A model generated the notes under the pieces. That model was not told where the DNA came from and searched no databases. It saw only the letters and a program-made list of their open reading frames with translations. Both the position numbers and the translations under genes were made by a program. 64,000 bases of DNA from Comamonadaceae bacterium (lineage in GTDB: Bacteria; Pseudomonadota; Gammaproteobacteria; Burkholderiales; Burkholderiaceae_C), in assembly GCA_013297875.1 (NCBI GenBank), contig JAAFIW010000002.1, forward strand, positions 1 to 64,000, read 5' to 3'. This document shows, one piece after another, positions 35,447-44,227 of this stretch (position 1 is the stretch's first letter; every line of letters begins with the position of its first letter).

Positions 35447-35936
35447 GGAGCTCTTTTTCCCTCAGGTTTCTGTGAAAGCATTGACACCTGCAACGCCCGA
35501 GAAGGCCCCGCGCGAACTTGATTTGGACAATCTCGATATCAGCTTTGGATTCGACTTTGACGCCAGTGGCAAAGCAGTTAACGCTGGGGTAGGGATCATT
35601 ACGCAAAGTAGTTCTACGCAAGCGCCTGAACAAATCAGCCTGTACGAGGTACACGTTGAGGTGTTTGCTACTTTCGATGTCGTCAGCCCGGAGCACAAAG
35701 ACCCACTGGCGGCTTATCTGCGCAAAGTTGCCGCAGCTTCAGCGTTGATAGGCGCAGCCAGAGAACAAATCGCGTTGATGACCTCCAGGGGTCCTTGGGG
35801 TGTCGTGATGCTGCCTATGATTAGCATGGACAGGGTTGTAGGCCCGCCACCAAAGAAGGCAGAACCACAACAGCCCGAGACCAAAAAAATTAGTAAGCGT
35901 AAAAAAGCTACTGAAGTCATTTCTGCACCAAGGTGA
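35418..35936 (+). CDS. SecB-like chaperone of a toxin-antitoxin-chaperone module
   Basis: The 172-residue protein aligns with SecB along its length: LFFPQVSVKAL at the start, then LYEVHVEVFATFDVV for the core strand, and AAREQIALMTSRGPWGVVML, PMISMD, which corresponds to YARECITSMVSRG of SecB. The C-terminal 30 residues are lysine- and proline-rich and not SecB-like. It starts inside the higA 3' end. Its predicted role is to fold or protect HigA so that HigB stays silent; this is inferred from TAC systems such as M. tuberculosis Rv1955-1957. Confidence 0.72.
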   Translation: MMRNSPLRLKELFFPQVSVKALTPATPEKAPRELDLDNLDISFGFDFDASGKAVNAGVGIITQSSSTQAPEQISLYEVHVEVFATFDVVSPEHKDPLAAYLRKVAAASALIGAAREQIALMTSRGPWGVVMLPMISMDRVVGPPPKKAEPQQPETKKISKRKKATEVISAPR

Positions 35937-35942
35937 TTTAGG

Positions 35943-35990
35943 GAAAGGCTGGCCCTGGCAGCGCTGAAAAACCATATGAAGCCGCAATGA
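35943..35990 (+). pseudogene. Diverged remnant of an SDR gene 3' end
   Basis: GAAAGGCTGGCCCTGGCAGC and the following bases to the TGA at 35988 encode RLALAALKNHMKPQ, matching the C-terminus NLALAALKDDVKPR of the SDR that ends at 34473. Most differences are at third codon positions, as expected for a former coding copy. It marks the right edge of the HigBA/SecB insert. Confidence 0.65.
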
Positions 35991-36058
35991 TTGTGGTTTG
36001 GTTACGTCGGCTTCCCGTTCCAGATGTGGCGGTGCCTGTCATGCCAAACCACCCGCTC

Positions 36059-36652
36059 ATGAATACACCTCACCCCCCATTGCACGGCACCGCACCACCA
36101 TCGGCTTGGGTGCAGCGCTGGTCGCACCTGGTCCCCGCGGGAGGCACGGTGCTGGATGTGGCGGGTGGCTATGGGCGGCATGCGCGCTGGTTTTCTGAGC
36201 GAAATCACCCGGTAGCCCTTGTAGATATTGCTCAAGCAGCTATTGATTTTGTAGTGAATTTGAACCTGCCGCAGTGCGAAACACACGTGGCTGACATCGA
36301 ATCAGGCCCCTGGCCATTTGCGCAGCGGCAGTTTGCGGGTGTGGTGGTGACGAACTACCTGTGGCGGCCGCGGCTGGCCGACGTCGTGGCCTGCGTGGCA
36401 CCGGGCGGGGCGCTGATTTACGAAACCTTTGCAGCGGGCCAGGAGGCCGTGGGCAAGCCGTCGCGGCCTGATTTCTTGCTGCAGCCGGGCGAGTTGCTGG
36501 CGGTTTGCACAGGTTTGCGGGTGGTGGCGTATGAGCATGGTTTTCTTGACCATCCGCCACGCTTTGTACAGCGTGTGGCGGCGGTGCGTGAGCTTGCAGA
36601 GCGGGGTGAAAACACCCAGCCGCCGCGCCACCTGCTCAAGGCAATGCTCTAG
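36059..36652 (+). CDS. Class I SAM-dependent methyltransferase
   Basis: The 197-residue protein has the SAM motif I VLDVAGGYGRHARWF and the motif II acidic residue in VALVDIAQ, then VVTNYLWRP. It resembles the small tellurite-resistance/UbiE-like methyltransferases. The start at 36059 (MNTPHPPLHG) is chosen; two upstream ATGs are in frame but lack similarity. A TAGCTGCTTGAGCA repeat in antisense encodes the region DIAQAAIDFVV after motif II. Confidence 0.75.
   Translation: MNTPHPPLHGTAPPSAWVQRWSHLVPAGGTVLDVAGGYGRHARWFSERNHPVALVDIAQAAIDFVVNLNLPQCETHVADIESGPWPFAQRQFAGVVVTNYLWRPRLADVVACVAPGGALIYETFAAGQEAVGKPSRPDFLLQPGELLAVCTGLRVVAYEHGFLDHPPRFVQRVAAVRELAERGENTQPPRHLLKAML
36219..36254 (-). repeat. 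Short repeat inside the methyltransferase gene
   Basis: On the minus strand the bases read CAAAATCAATAGCTGCTTGA then GCAATATC. The gene reads it antisense as GATATTGCTCAAGCAGCTAT, encoding DIAQAAI, with no stop in that frame. Confidence 0.65.
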
Positions 36653-36692
36653 TTAGAATCGACCCCTTCCCCTCACAACAGGCCAAACCCCC

Positions 36693-37592
36693 ATGGGACA
36701 CCCCTCAGCCACCCAGCTCACCGGCAGCATCGTTGCACTTGCCACGCCATTGCACGACGATGGCAGCGTGGACTACCCGGCGCTGCGCAAGCTGATTGAC
36801 TGGCACGTTGCCGAAGGCACAGACTGCATCGGCGTGGTCGGCACCACCGGCGAGTCGCCCACCGTGAGCGTGCAGGAGCACTGCGAAATCATCCGCGTCT
36901 CGGTCGAGCAGGCCAACAAGCGCGTGCCCATCATGGCTGGTTGCGGCGCAAATTCCACGGCTGAGGCCATCGAGCTGGCCAAGTTTGCCAAAAGTGTGGG
37001 TGCCGACAGCCAGTTACAGGTGGTGCCTTATTACAACAAGCCCACGCAAGAAGGCCAATACCAGCATTTCAAGGCCATTGCAGAAGCCACCGGTGACCTG
37101 CCGCTGGTGCTTTACAGCGTGCCTGGGCGCACCGTGGTCGATCTGCAGGTGGACACCGTGCTGCGCCTGGCGCAGATCCCGGGCATCGTGGGCATCAAGG
37201 AAGCGTCGGCCAATCTGGAGCGGGCGCAGTGGTTGCTGCGCGAGCGGCCTCAAGGCTTTGCGGTGTATTCGGGCGACGACGGCTCTGCCGTGGCGCTGAT
37301 GCTGTGCGGCGGCCAAGGCAACATCAGCGTGACGGCCAATGTGGCACCGCGCCTGATGCACCAGCTGTGTGTGGCGGCCATTGCCGGTGATTGCAAAACG
37401 GCGATGGCCCTTCAATTCAAACTCATGCCGTTTCACAAGGTGCAAGGCATTGAGTCCAACCCCATTCCTGTGAAATGGGCCATGGCCCGCATGGGTTTGT
37501 GTGGCGGGGCCTTGCGCCTGCCGATGACGCCGCTGTCGAAAAACCTGGAGTCCCTGGTGGAAGATGCGCTTCGCCAATGTGGCCTGATTTGA
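36693..37592 (+). CDS. dapA: 4-hydroxy-tetrahydrodipicolinate synthase
   Basis: The 299-residue TIM-barrel lyase joins pyruvate and aspartate semialdehyde in lysine and diaminopimelate synthesis. The Schiff-base lysine is Lys169 in GIVGIKEAS, Tyr141 lies in [10 protein letters not shown], and [11 protein letters not shown] is the N-terminal signature. It is followed 28 bases later by bamC, the usual dapA-bamC order. Confidence 0.93.
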   Translation: MGHPSATQLTGSIVALATPLHDDGSVDYPALRKLIDWHVAEGTDCIGVVGTTGESPTVSVQEHCEIIRVSVEQANKRVPIMAGCGANSTAEAIELAKFAKSVGADSQLQVVPYYNKPTQEGQYQHFKAIAEATGDLPLVLYSVPGRTVVDLQVDTVLRLAQIPGIVGIKEASANLERAQWLLRERPQGFAVYSGDDGSAVALMLCGGQGNISVTANVAPRLMHQLCVAAIAGDCKTAMALQFKLMPFHKVQGIESNPIPVKWAMARMGLCGGALRLPMTPLSKNLESLVEDALRQCGLI

Positions 37593-37620
37593 CTTAACCC
37601 CCAAGCGAAAAGAACTGAAC

Positions 37621-38715
37621 GTGAACATTTCCGTGCCCTCATTTGCCAAATTCGCCATCTTGAGCGCAAGCCTTGCGCTGTCGGCCTGCTCCGTTTTGGA
37701 GAGCGACAAGATTGACTACAAAAGCGCCAGCCGGGGTAACTCCCTGGAAGTGCCACCTGATTTGACCCAGCTGTCGCGCGACTCGCGCTACGCGGTGCCG
37801 GGCGGTGCGGTGTCTGCCAATGCCTTGCAGCTCAACCAGGCCAATGCGCCGGTCGCCGCCATTGCGGCTACGTCATTGGGCGACGTGCGCATCGAGCGCT
37901 CAGGCACCCAGCGCTGGCTGGTGGTGAACCGCAATGCCGACGCGCTGTGGAGCCCGCTGCGCGACTTCTGGCAGGAAAACGGTTTTCTGCTGACGCTGGA
38001 TCAGTCCAATCTGGGCATCATGGAAACCGACTGGGCTGAAAACCGCGCCAAGCTGCCGCAAGACTTCATCCGCAACACCATCGGCAAGTTGTTTGACTCG
38101 CTGTATTCCACCTCCGAGCGCGACCGCTTCCGCACCCGTCTGGAGCGTAACGCCAGCGGTGGCACCGAAATTTATGTGAGCCACCGCGGCCTCACCGAGG
38201 TTTACAGCAGCACCCAGAAAGATCAGACCGTGTGGCAACCGCGCCCCAGCGACCCTGAGCTGGAAGCCGAGTTTCTGCGCCGCCTGATGGTCAAACTGGG
38301 CGTGCCCGCCGAGCAGTCCAAAACGCTGGTGGCAGCCAGCACCGTGAAACTGAGCTCACGGGTCTCCAAAGTCAACGAGCAGCCGGTGGTACTGATCGAC
38401 GAAGGCTTTGACCGCGCCTGGCGCCGCGTCGGCCTGACGCTGGATCGCACCGGCTTCACCGTGGAAGACCGTGACCGCAATGCGGGTACCTACTTTGTGC
38501 GTTACGTGGAGCCAAATACCGACAAGAAAGAGCCTGGCTTTTTTGGTCGCCTGCTGGGTGGCGGTGGCACAGCTACTGCGCCTTTGAAATTCCGCATCAC
38601 CGTCAAGAGCCAGGGCGAAGCCACCACCGTGGCCGTGCTCAATGCGGCCGGCGCACCCGAAGCCTCGGCCAATGCGCAGCGCATTGTTCAGGTGATTGCC
38701 GACGACCTGAAGTGA
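37621..38715 (+). CDS. bamC: Outer membrane assembly lipoprotein BamC
   Basis: The 364-residue lipoprotein has a GTG start, a short leader with lipobox LALSAC (Cys23), then the unstructured segment DYKSASRGNSLEVPPDLTQL that binds BamD. Two helix-grip domains follow (WLVVNRNADALWSPLRDFWQ; VLIDEGFDRAWRRVGLTLDR). It is a subunit of the outer-membrane beta-barrel assembly machine. Confidence 0.9.
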   Translation: MNISVPSFAKFAILSASLALSACSVLESDKIDYKSASRGNSLEVPPDLTQLSRDSRYAVPGGAVSANALQLNQANAPVAAIAATSLGDVRIERSGTQRWLVVNRNADALWSPLRDFWQENGFLLTLDQSNLGIMETDWAENRAKLPQDFIRNTIGKLFDSLYSTSERDRFRTRLERNASGGTEIYVSHRGLTEVYSSTQKDQTVWQPRPSDPELEAEFLRRLMVKLGVPAEQSKTLVAASTVKLSSRVSKVNEQPVVLIDEGFDRAWRRVGLTLDRTGFTVEDRDRNAGTYFVRYVEPNTDKKEPGFFGRLLGGGGTATAPLKFRITVKSQGEATTVAVLNAAGAPEASANAQRIVQVIADDLK

Positions 38716-38732
38716 GTCGTGGCTGCAGCCTT

Positions 38733-38759
38733 AAAAAGGCAGCCTCGGCTGCCTTTTTT
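38733..38759 (+). terminator. Rho-independent terminator after bamC
   Basis: GGCAGCC and GGCTGCC form the stem of a hairpin flanked by A5 on the left and T6 on the right (38733-38759), a textbook intrinsic terminator 18 bases after the bamC stop. Confidence 0.88.
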
Positions 38760-38795
38760 GATGGATCACAACGTCCACCCTCATGACTCGATTCA

Positions 38796-38860
38796 CTATC
38801 AAATCAATAGCTGCTTGAGCAATCTTTACAAGGGCTGATGGCACTTTTTGCCATAAAAAC
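38796..38860 (+). repeat. TAGCTGCTTGAGCA-type short repeat, well-preserved copy
   Basis: CTATCAAATCAATAGCTGCT is followed by TGAGCAATCTTTACAAGGGC and TGATGGCACTTTTTGCC. It is the best match to the copy inside cca and serves as the reference for the family. It lies between the convergent bamC and PLP-enzyme genes. Confidence 0.85.
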
Positions 38861-40171
38861 TCAAGACAAGGCCCCCCGCGCATCGACCCGGATGATGCGA
38901 TCCACCTTGCCGGCGTTCAGCCCGCCGCCCACACCCACCATGTAGTCGTGCAGGTTCACGGTGGGGTCGCAGTGGCCGGGGATTAGCCATAGCTTCTGGC
39001 CGATCAAGGGCAGGCGGTTGCCGCGGCCCACGGCGTTGGGCGCAATGCGCAAAATGCCGTGCTCGTCGCCGCCGTTGCTGTATTCCAGCGGGCTATCGTT
39101 CAGCTGGCTGTGCACCACGGGCATGCCGGAGTCGATGGCGTGGCTTTTGTGGCCGGCGTCGCACACCACATGGTCAGCACTGACGCTGATGACCTGGGTT
39201 TTCAGGAACAGTGCGTGCTCGAATTTGGGCTGCGCCGGGTCACGCTCGTTTTGCGCGTAATCGGCGTCCATGAACAAAAAAGAACCCGGTTGCACCTCGC
39301 CATACACGCCGCTGGCCGCCTCCAGCACCAGACTACCCGTGCCCGCACCGGTGACCAGATCCACCGCAAAACCGGCTGATTCGATCAAGCGGCGGGTAAA
39401 GGCCACGTCTTCTACCGCAATGGCAATGGCCTCGCGGCGCTCTTGAGCGCTGCGCAGGTGCTGGGCTTTGCCGTGGTAGGCGTGCAGGCCGGCAAAGCGC
39501 AAGGCCGGGTGCTTGCGAATTTCATAGACCAGACCCACGGCGGCGGGGCTGGGCGGCACGCCGCAGCGGTGCTGGCCCACGTCAATTTCGATAAACACAT
39601 CGACCACCGCCGCATGGCCAGGCCGGCTGTTGGCGCTGCCATTGGCCACGCGCGCCTGGTTCATGGCTTCGGCCAGGCGGGTGATGCCATCGACGCTGTC
39701 CACGGCAATGGCCAGTTTGCCGCTGCGGGTGGCCAGCAACTGGGCCAATGCGGCCACGCGGGCCAGTTTGTGCGGGGCAATCACCTGGTTGCTGATGAAC
39801 ACGTCGTTGACCCCACCGGCCACCATGGCCTGGGCCTCGGCTGTTTTCTGCACGCACACGCCCACAGCGCCCGCCTGCACCTGCATGCGGGCCAGGGCCG
39901 AGCTTTTGTGCATTTTGGCGTGCGGTCGCCAGCGCACATTGCGCTTTTTGGAGAACTCGGCCATGCGGGTGAGGTTGCGGTTCATCGCGTCCAGGTCAAT
40001 CACCAGCATGGGGGTGTCAATGGCTTCCACGCTCTGGCCGATCAGGGCTTTCAGCTCGTCGGGCAAGGGCCGGGTGGGGGTTTTGTCTGCCAGGTCCTGC
40101 AATAAGGGGGTGATGTTGCGGTCGATTGCCGAAGCAAAACCGCGTGTGGTCGAGCGATCGGTAAGGGGCAT
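38861..40171 (-). CDS. PLP-dependent D-threonine aldolase / DSD1-like enzyme
   Basis: The 436-residue protein has an alanine-racemase-like N-terminal barrel with TPMLVIDLDAMNRNL and the PLP lysine in RWRPHAKMHKS. A C-terminal D-serine-dehydratase-like metal-binding domain follows (ISVSADHVVCDAGHKSH, LIPGHCDPTVNLHD). Such fold-type III enzymes act on D-threonine, D-serine or 3-hydroxyaspartate; which one cannot be decided here. Confidence 0.8.
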   Translation of the reverse strand: MPLTDRSTTRGFASAIDRNITPLLQDLADKTPTRPLPDELKALIGQSVEAIDTPMLVIDLDAMNRNLTRMAEFSKKRNVRWRPHAKMHKSSALARMQVQAGAVGVCVQKTAEAQAMVAGGVNDVFISNQVIAPHKLARVAALAQLLATRSGKLAIAVDSVDGITRLAEAMNQARVANGSANSRPGHAAVVDVFIEIDVGQHRCGVPPSPAAVGLVYEIRKHPALRFAGLHAYHGKAQHLRSAQERREAIAIAVEDVAFTRRLIESAGFAVDLVTGAGTGSLVLEAASGVYGEVQPGSFLFMDADYAQNERDPAQPKFEHALFLKTQVISVSADHVVCDAGHKSHAIDSGMPVVHSQLNDSPLEYSNGGDEHGILRIAPNAVGRGNRLPLIGQKLWLIPGHCDPTVNLHDYMVGVGGGLNAGKVDRIIRVDARGALS

Positions 40172-40184
40172 AGGGTTAGACGGG

Positions 40185-40250
40185 CAAAGGTGTCAGGCAA
40201 AAGTATCAGGCCGACAGTATCAGGCAAAAAATCGGACAAAAATCAGGCAG
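40185..40250. repeat. Short imperfect tandem repeat
   Basis: Units of the type (G)TATCAGGCAAAA recur about five times with gaps in the spacer between the two minus-strand genes. They lie just downstream of the phosphatase-mutase gene start region and hold no hairpin or gene. Confidence 0.5.
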
Positions 40251-40884
40251 AAAGCTCGTCGATCGATTCAGCGTCCAGGTGCCGGGTATCGGCCCAGCCG
40301 ACCAGGGTGAAGCCCGCTGGGCTGTGCAGCAAGCGGTTGATGGCAGCGTTGCCCAGCTCCCAGGTTCGCGGCGCCTGCAGCGACTGGCCGGTGGCGGCGC
40401 GGTACAGCGCGTCTAGCGCGCCACCGTGCGTGACCACGACGATTTGCTGACCCGTGTGCACGGCGGCCAGCGCGCTGACCGTTGCCACGATACGCATTTG
40501 CACCACCACCAGTGATTCCCCACCCCCCAGCGGCGCAAAGTCGCTCTCGCGGGTGCGCCAGCGCTGCGCCGCATCGGGCCACAGGGCCGCCACTTCGTCA
40601 AAGGTTTTTCCCTCAAAGTCACCAAAGTGGCGCTCGCGCAGGCCTTCGTCGGTGGTTACCGAAAGCCCAAGCGAGTCGGCAATTGACAAGGCTGTGTCCC
40701 AGGCGCGCAGCAGGTCGCTGCTGTACACCGCTGCAATATCTTCACCAGCCAGGGTCTGCGCCGTCTGGCGGGCCTGCCAGCGGCCTTTGTCATTCAGCGC
40801 AATGTCAAGGTGACCTTGCACGCGGCTGTCGACGTTCCAGGCGGTTTCGCCGTGGCGCACGGCAATGATTCGGGTGGGTTCCAT
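40243..40884 (-). CDS. Histidine phosphatase family protein (GpmB/CobC-like)
   Basis: The 213-residue protein has the catalytic phosphohistidine motif IIAVRHGETAWN (His11), the second arginine region SDLLRAWDTA, the acid in RERHFGDFEG and the second histidine VVTHGGALDAL. The branch includes phosphoglycerate-mutase-like and alpha-ribazole phosphatases; the substrate is uncertain. Confidence 0.83.
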   Translation of the reverse strand: MEPTRIIAVRHGETAWNVDSRVQGHLDIALNDKGRWQARQTAQTLAGEDIAAVYSSDLLRAWDTALSIADSLGLSVTTDEGLRERHFGDFEGKTFDEVAALWPDAAQRWRTRESDFAPLGGGESLVVVQMRIVATVSALAAVHTGQQIVVVTHGGALDALYRAATGQSLQAPRTWELGNAAINRLLHSPAGFTLVGWADTRHLDAESIDELSA

Positions 40885-40893
40885 GCTTGTTGT

Positions 40894-41562
40894 TTATTGA
40901 ACAGGTTTCGGGGCAGAAGCAGCCGTTGCAGGGCTGACAACCGTCGTGGTCGCAGGGGCACCCACTTGCACGCTGACGCGGCGCACGCCAGTGGGCGGGT
41001 TGGGAAAGCCCTGCATGGCCGCTTCAAACATCGCGGCCAATACGGCCCGGCTGTCAGACCAGGGCCCATCACCCGTGGCCCGGCTTTCAAACACCACGCG
41101 GTTGCCGGCCAGCTCGCGCACCACCACGCTGGCCTCGCGCTTGTACCAGGGCTGCTCGCTGCGCAGCAGGCCACCGCCCCAACCAAACCCAAAACTCACC
41201 CCGCCGCGGCCATAGCCGCCAAACACCGGCCCCACAGCGCCCATGCCAAAGTCGTCCCACGGGTCAGCCCAGGGCGACAGCACCCGCTGCACCCGGGCCG
41301 TCACCTGCACGCTGTAGCGCGGGGCTGCATCGTCACGGCGCAAACCCGCTTTAAACAAGGCTGCATCAGCCAGCGACTCCACCAGGTCTTGCTGGCCACC
41401 GTCCAGTTGCTGTGACGGCAGGCGCTCAAAGCGGTAGCTGGGCTGAGCGGGCAGGGCGGGCATGCCCGAGAACGATTGCACCTGCGTGTCCACCACCCAG
41501 GTGCTGGCGCAGCCCTGTAAGGCTAAGGCGACGACCCCGATCAGCAGGTGTGTGCGCCACAT
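40894..41562 (-). CDS. DUF4136-type lipoprotein
   Basis: The 222-residue protein has a lipoprotein leader (LLIGVVALALQGC, Cys18) and a DUF4136-like domain starting YRFERLPSQQ. A glycine-rich loop follows (FGGYGRGGVSFGFGWGGG), typical for the family, and an Ala/Pro-rich tail. It is probably anchored in the outer membrane; function unknown. The start ATG overlaps the ttcA region by the usual few bases. Confidence 0.7.
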   Translation of the reverse strand: MWRTHLLIGVVALALQGCASTWVVDTQVQSFSGMPALPAQPSYRFERLPSQQLDGGQQDLVESLADAALFKAGLRRDDAAPRYSVQVTARVQRVLSPWADPWDDFGMGAVGPVFGGYGRGGVSFGFGWGGGLLRSEQPWYKREASVVVRELAGNRVVFESRATGDGPWSDSRAVLAAMFEAAMQGFPNPPTGVRRVSVQVGAPATTTVVSPATAASAPKPVQ

Positions 41563-41564
41563 GG

Positions 41565-42524
41565 TCAAACCACGACTTGTAATGTTTGCAGGCCCTGCAG
41601 GCTGCGTGCAGGCAGGGTCGGCGGCAGGGGTTGCGGGTCAAAGGCCATGTCGCCATTGTCGTCGGCCACACCGGTGGTTTTCAAGCCTTTGAAATCGTGC
41701 AAATTGCTGTCCATCAGGTGTGAAGGAGCCACGTTTTGCATCGCGGTGAACATGGTTTCGGTGCGGCCGGGGTATTTTTTCTCCCACTCACGCAGCATGG
41801 CTGCCACCTGTTTGCGCTGCAGGTTTTCCTGGCTGCCGCACAGCGTGCAGGGAATGATGGGGAACTGCTGGTGCGCGGCCCAGGCAATCAGGTCTTTTTC
41901 GGCCACATAGGCCAGCGGGCGAATCACCATGTGGTGGCCGTCGTCGCTGGTCAGCTTGGGTGGCATGCCTTTTAATTTGCCGGCAAAAAACATATTCAAA
42001 AAGAAGGTTTGAATCATGTCGTCGCGGTGGTGGCCCAGGGCCACTTTGGTGGCACCCAACTCATCAGCCACGCGGTACAAAATGCCCCGGCGCAGCCGCG
42101 AGCACAGGCTGCACATGGTTTTGCCAGGCGCAATTTTTTCCTTGACGATGGAATAGGTGTCCTGGTTTTCAATGTGAAACGGCACACCCAATTTGGACAG
42201 GTACTCAGGCAGCACATGCTCGGGAAAACCGGGTTGCTTCTGGTCCAGGTTCACCGCAATCAGCTCAAAATCAATCGGCGCACGCTGCTGCATCTTGAGC
42301 AAGATGTCCAGCATGCCGTAGCTGTCTTTGCCGCCCGAGACGCACACCATCACCTTGTCGCCCGCTTCAATCATGTTGAAGTCCATGATGGCCTGGCCGA
42401 CCTGGCGGCACAGGCGTTTTTCCAGCTTGGCTACCTCGTGCGCGGCGCGCAGGGCGGTATCGCGCTCGGCGGCGAAATTGCGTGCTGCCACAACGGGCTC
42501 GTCTTCAATCCAAACAGCGCTCAT
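41565..42524 (-). CDS. ttcA: tRNA 2-thiocytidine(32) synthetase TtcA
   Basis: The 319-residue enzyme has the PP-loop [13 protein letters not shown] (about 61-72) and the iron-sulfur cysteines Cys138 and Cys141 (MCSLC) with CTLC near 226-229. It thiolates cytidine 32 of certain tRNAs using ATP and a [4Fe-4S] cluster. The lipoprotein gene follows directly on the same strand. Confidence 0.92.
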   Translation of the reverse strand: MSAVWIEDEPVVAARNFAAERDTALRAAHEVAKLEKRLCRQVGQAIMDFNMIEAGDKVMVCVSGGKDSYGMLDILLKMQQRAPIDFELIAVNLDQKQPGFPEHVLPEYLSKLGVPFHIENQDTYSIVKEKIAPGKTMCSLCSRLRRGILYRVADELGATKVALGHHRDDMIQTFFLNMFFAGKLKGMPPKLTSDDGHHMVIRPLAYVAEKDLIAWAAHQQFPIIPCTLCGSQENLQRKQVAAMLREWEKKYPGRTETMFTAMQNVAPSHLMDSNLHDFKGLKTTGVADDNGDMAFDPQPLPPTLPARSLQGLQTLQVVV

Positions 42525-42533
42525 AAAAATCCT

Positions 42534-42986
42534 TCAATTCAAATGCAGCCAGTTCAGGCCTGGAAATCGAGAAAAATCCCGGTCAAAACTGACCAGCCGC
42601 AGGCTGGCTGCCATGGCAAAGGCGGCTAGGTATGCATCAGGCCACATGCGCGGTGGCCAGGGCGCATGCACGGCTAACTTCATCCAGGTGGTCTCCAGCT
42701 CCAATGGGTCTTGCATCAGACCCACCCGGCTTTGCTGGCGTACCAGTTGATATGCCTCAAGCGCCTGAATAGGCGTCATTGTTCGTTCCTTCAGCATGGC
42801 AGGCTGACAGAGCAAGCGCTTGAAACCCAAAGCTGTATGTCTGCAAAACCATATTTTGCTGTTTGCCGGCCCGCTCCAATAAGCCTGCGCCGCCGCATAG
42901 TGCACGTGGTCGGCGTCACCCAGAGCAACCCAAACATTCACGTCCAATAAATCGCCCAGGGCTGGCGCGGCAGTATTCGCGCTCAC
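42534..42986 (-). CDS. vapC: VapC-type PIN-domain toxin
   Basis: The 150-residue protein has the PIN start LLDVNVWVALGDADHVHY, a central acid in the LELETTW region, and DAYLAAFA with SFDRDF at the end. It is of the longer VapC type with a family-specific insert. It overlaps its antitoxin by four bases and precedes ttcA-like genes only by chance of position. Confidence 0.82.
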   Translation of the reverse strand: MSANTAAPALGDLLDVNVWVALGDADHVHYAAAQAYWSGPANSKIWFCRHTALGFKRLLCQPAMLKERTMTPIQALEAYQLVRQQSRVGLMQDPLELETTWMKLAVHAPWPPRMWPDAYLAAFAMAASLRLVSFDRDFSRFPGLNWLHLN

Positions 42987-43297
42987 AGCGCACGATCGTT
43001 TTGACCATCCTGTGACGCGGGCCGCATGAGTTGTGCGATCTTTGCGTCTTCCTCCCCGTAGAGCAGCTCGTAAATGCCTGCATTGGTCAGAAGACGTGGG
43101 TCGTGTGGGCTGGGTTGGCCGCTTGACGCTACCAACACGGGAAAGGGGCTACGTGGCAGGGATGTCGCAGACTCTTTCGATGTAAGCCCTTGCTGCACAA
43201 ACTCAACAAAAAGTTCTTTGAGTGATTTGCCGTCCATCGCCGCGCGCGCTTTCAGCGAGCGAAATAGAGAATCTGGGAGGTCAAGTGTGGTTCGCAT
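42983..43297 (-). CDS. vapB: Ribbon-helix-helix antitoxin of the VapC pair
   Basis: The 104-residue protein starts with an RHH domain (MRTTLDLPDSLFRSLKARAA, then SLKELFVEFVQQGL), followed by a flexible segment that should occupy the toxin. It likely autoregulates at the palindrome 43301-43322. Confidence 0.8.
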   Translation of the reverse strand: MRTTLDLPDSLFRSLKARAAMDGKSLKELFVEFVQQGLTSKESATSLPRSPFPVLVASSGQPSPHDPRLLTNAGIYELLYGEEDAKIAQLMRPASQDGQNDRAL

Positions 43298-43300
43298 AAA

Positions 43301-43322
43301 AGCATATTAGCATCAATATGCT
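43301..43322 (-). promoter_or_regulatory. Operator palindrome upstream of the RHH antitoxin gene
   Basis: AGCATAT (43301-43307) and ATATGCT (43316-43322) form a 7-bp inverted repeat with an 8-bp spacer, immediately upstream of the antitoxin start. The right arm overlaps the stop codon of the upstream peptidase gene. It is a likely binding site of the RHH repressor. Confidence 0.6.
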
Positions 43323-44211
43323 ATTTCAACAAACCCAGCAGTTCCCGAATCGCCGCGCGATGCACCGCCACGCGACTGGCCATGGGCAGCCTGTCTGGCG
43401 TTTCGACAATAAAACTGTTGGGCACCCCTTGCATGCGGGCCCATAGCGATGCCGTGGTCAGGCGGATGCTGGAAAACTCGGCTTGGGGCACGCGGTACAT
43501 GCCCTGCGGTGCGTGTGGCGCGTGCTGGACGCCGCTTGCCTGTTCAATGCGGGTGATCAGGCTGTCCAGCCTGTCGGTTTGCGCCGGTGCGTAGGCCAAC
43601 AGATAAAACCCATCGTGAAAACGATCCTCATGCAAATCCACCAGCAGCGCACAGCGCTCTGTCTGCAGCAATGCTTTGACGAGGCCGGCCTCCTGAGCGC
43701 TGCCGCTCACAAACTGCCGGGCCACATCGCGGTTGTCGCCGTTGTGGCGCAGGTCGCGCGCCCAGCCCCAGGGGTTGACCAGCGGCACCAACACAAAGCT
43801 GTACTTGGCCAGCACGGGCGGCGCTTTGCTCAGGTCTTGCGCCAATGACAACAGCGCTTGGGTGCCTGCCGGCTCGTTGCCATGCACACCGCCCAGCAGG
43901 CACACCGTGGGCGCGTGCGGGTTGACCGCCTCTTGCCGCAACACCCAAATGGGCAGTGCCGCCTGCCCGTATGCAACCCGGCCCAGCTCGTGCATGGGCA
44001 GACCCGTTGACCGCAGGGCGTCGTCGAGTGCCCGCACATCGCGCACCACGGCGTTTTTACGCCAGAAAAAGTACCAGGTGTCCCGCTGGTACGACAGGCC
44101 ATACCAGGCCGCTACCAGCACCGCGCACAGAACGGTGATGCGCAGCAGGCGCAGCCACAGCTTGCGCCTTACCACTGCCCGGTCTCGCTCGGCCGCGAAA
44201 TCGCGACCCAA
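43321..44211 (-). CDS. Membrane-anchored M14-family metallopeptidase-like protein
   Basis: The 296-residue protein has one N-terminal membrane helix (about 22-40, LLRITVLCAVLVAAWYGL). An M14 fold with zinc ligands in GGVHGNEPAGTQALL (His-x2-Glu), the NPWGWARDLRHNGDNRD loop and VDLHEDR follows. This is like succinylglutamate desuccinylase/aspartoacylase or small carboxypeptidases. Substrate unknown. The stop lies inside the operator of the next TA pair. Confidence 0.75.
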   Translation of the reverse strand: MGRDFAAERDRAVVRRKLWLRLLRITVLCAVLVAAWYGLSYQRDTWYFFWRKNAVVRDVRALDDALRSTGLPMHELGRVAYGQAALPIWVLRQEAVNPHAPTVCLLGGVHGNEPAGTQALLSLAQDLSKAPPVLAKYSFVLVPLVNPWGWARDLRHNGDNRDVARQFVSGSAQEAGLVKALLQTERCALLVDLHEDRFHDGFYLLAYAPAQTDRLDSLITRIEQASGVQHAPHAPQGMYRVPQAEFSSIRLTTASLWARMQGVPNSFIVETPDRLPMASRVAVHRAAIRELLGLLK

Positions 44212-44227
44212 GCACTTGACGCGTAAG

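Noticed and set aside
40185-40250. CRISPR-like array
   Set aside because: Units are about 12 bases, imperfect, with no regular spacers and no cas genes.
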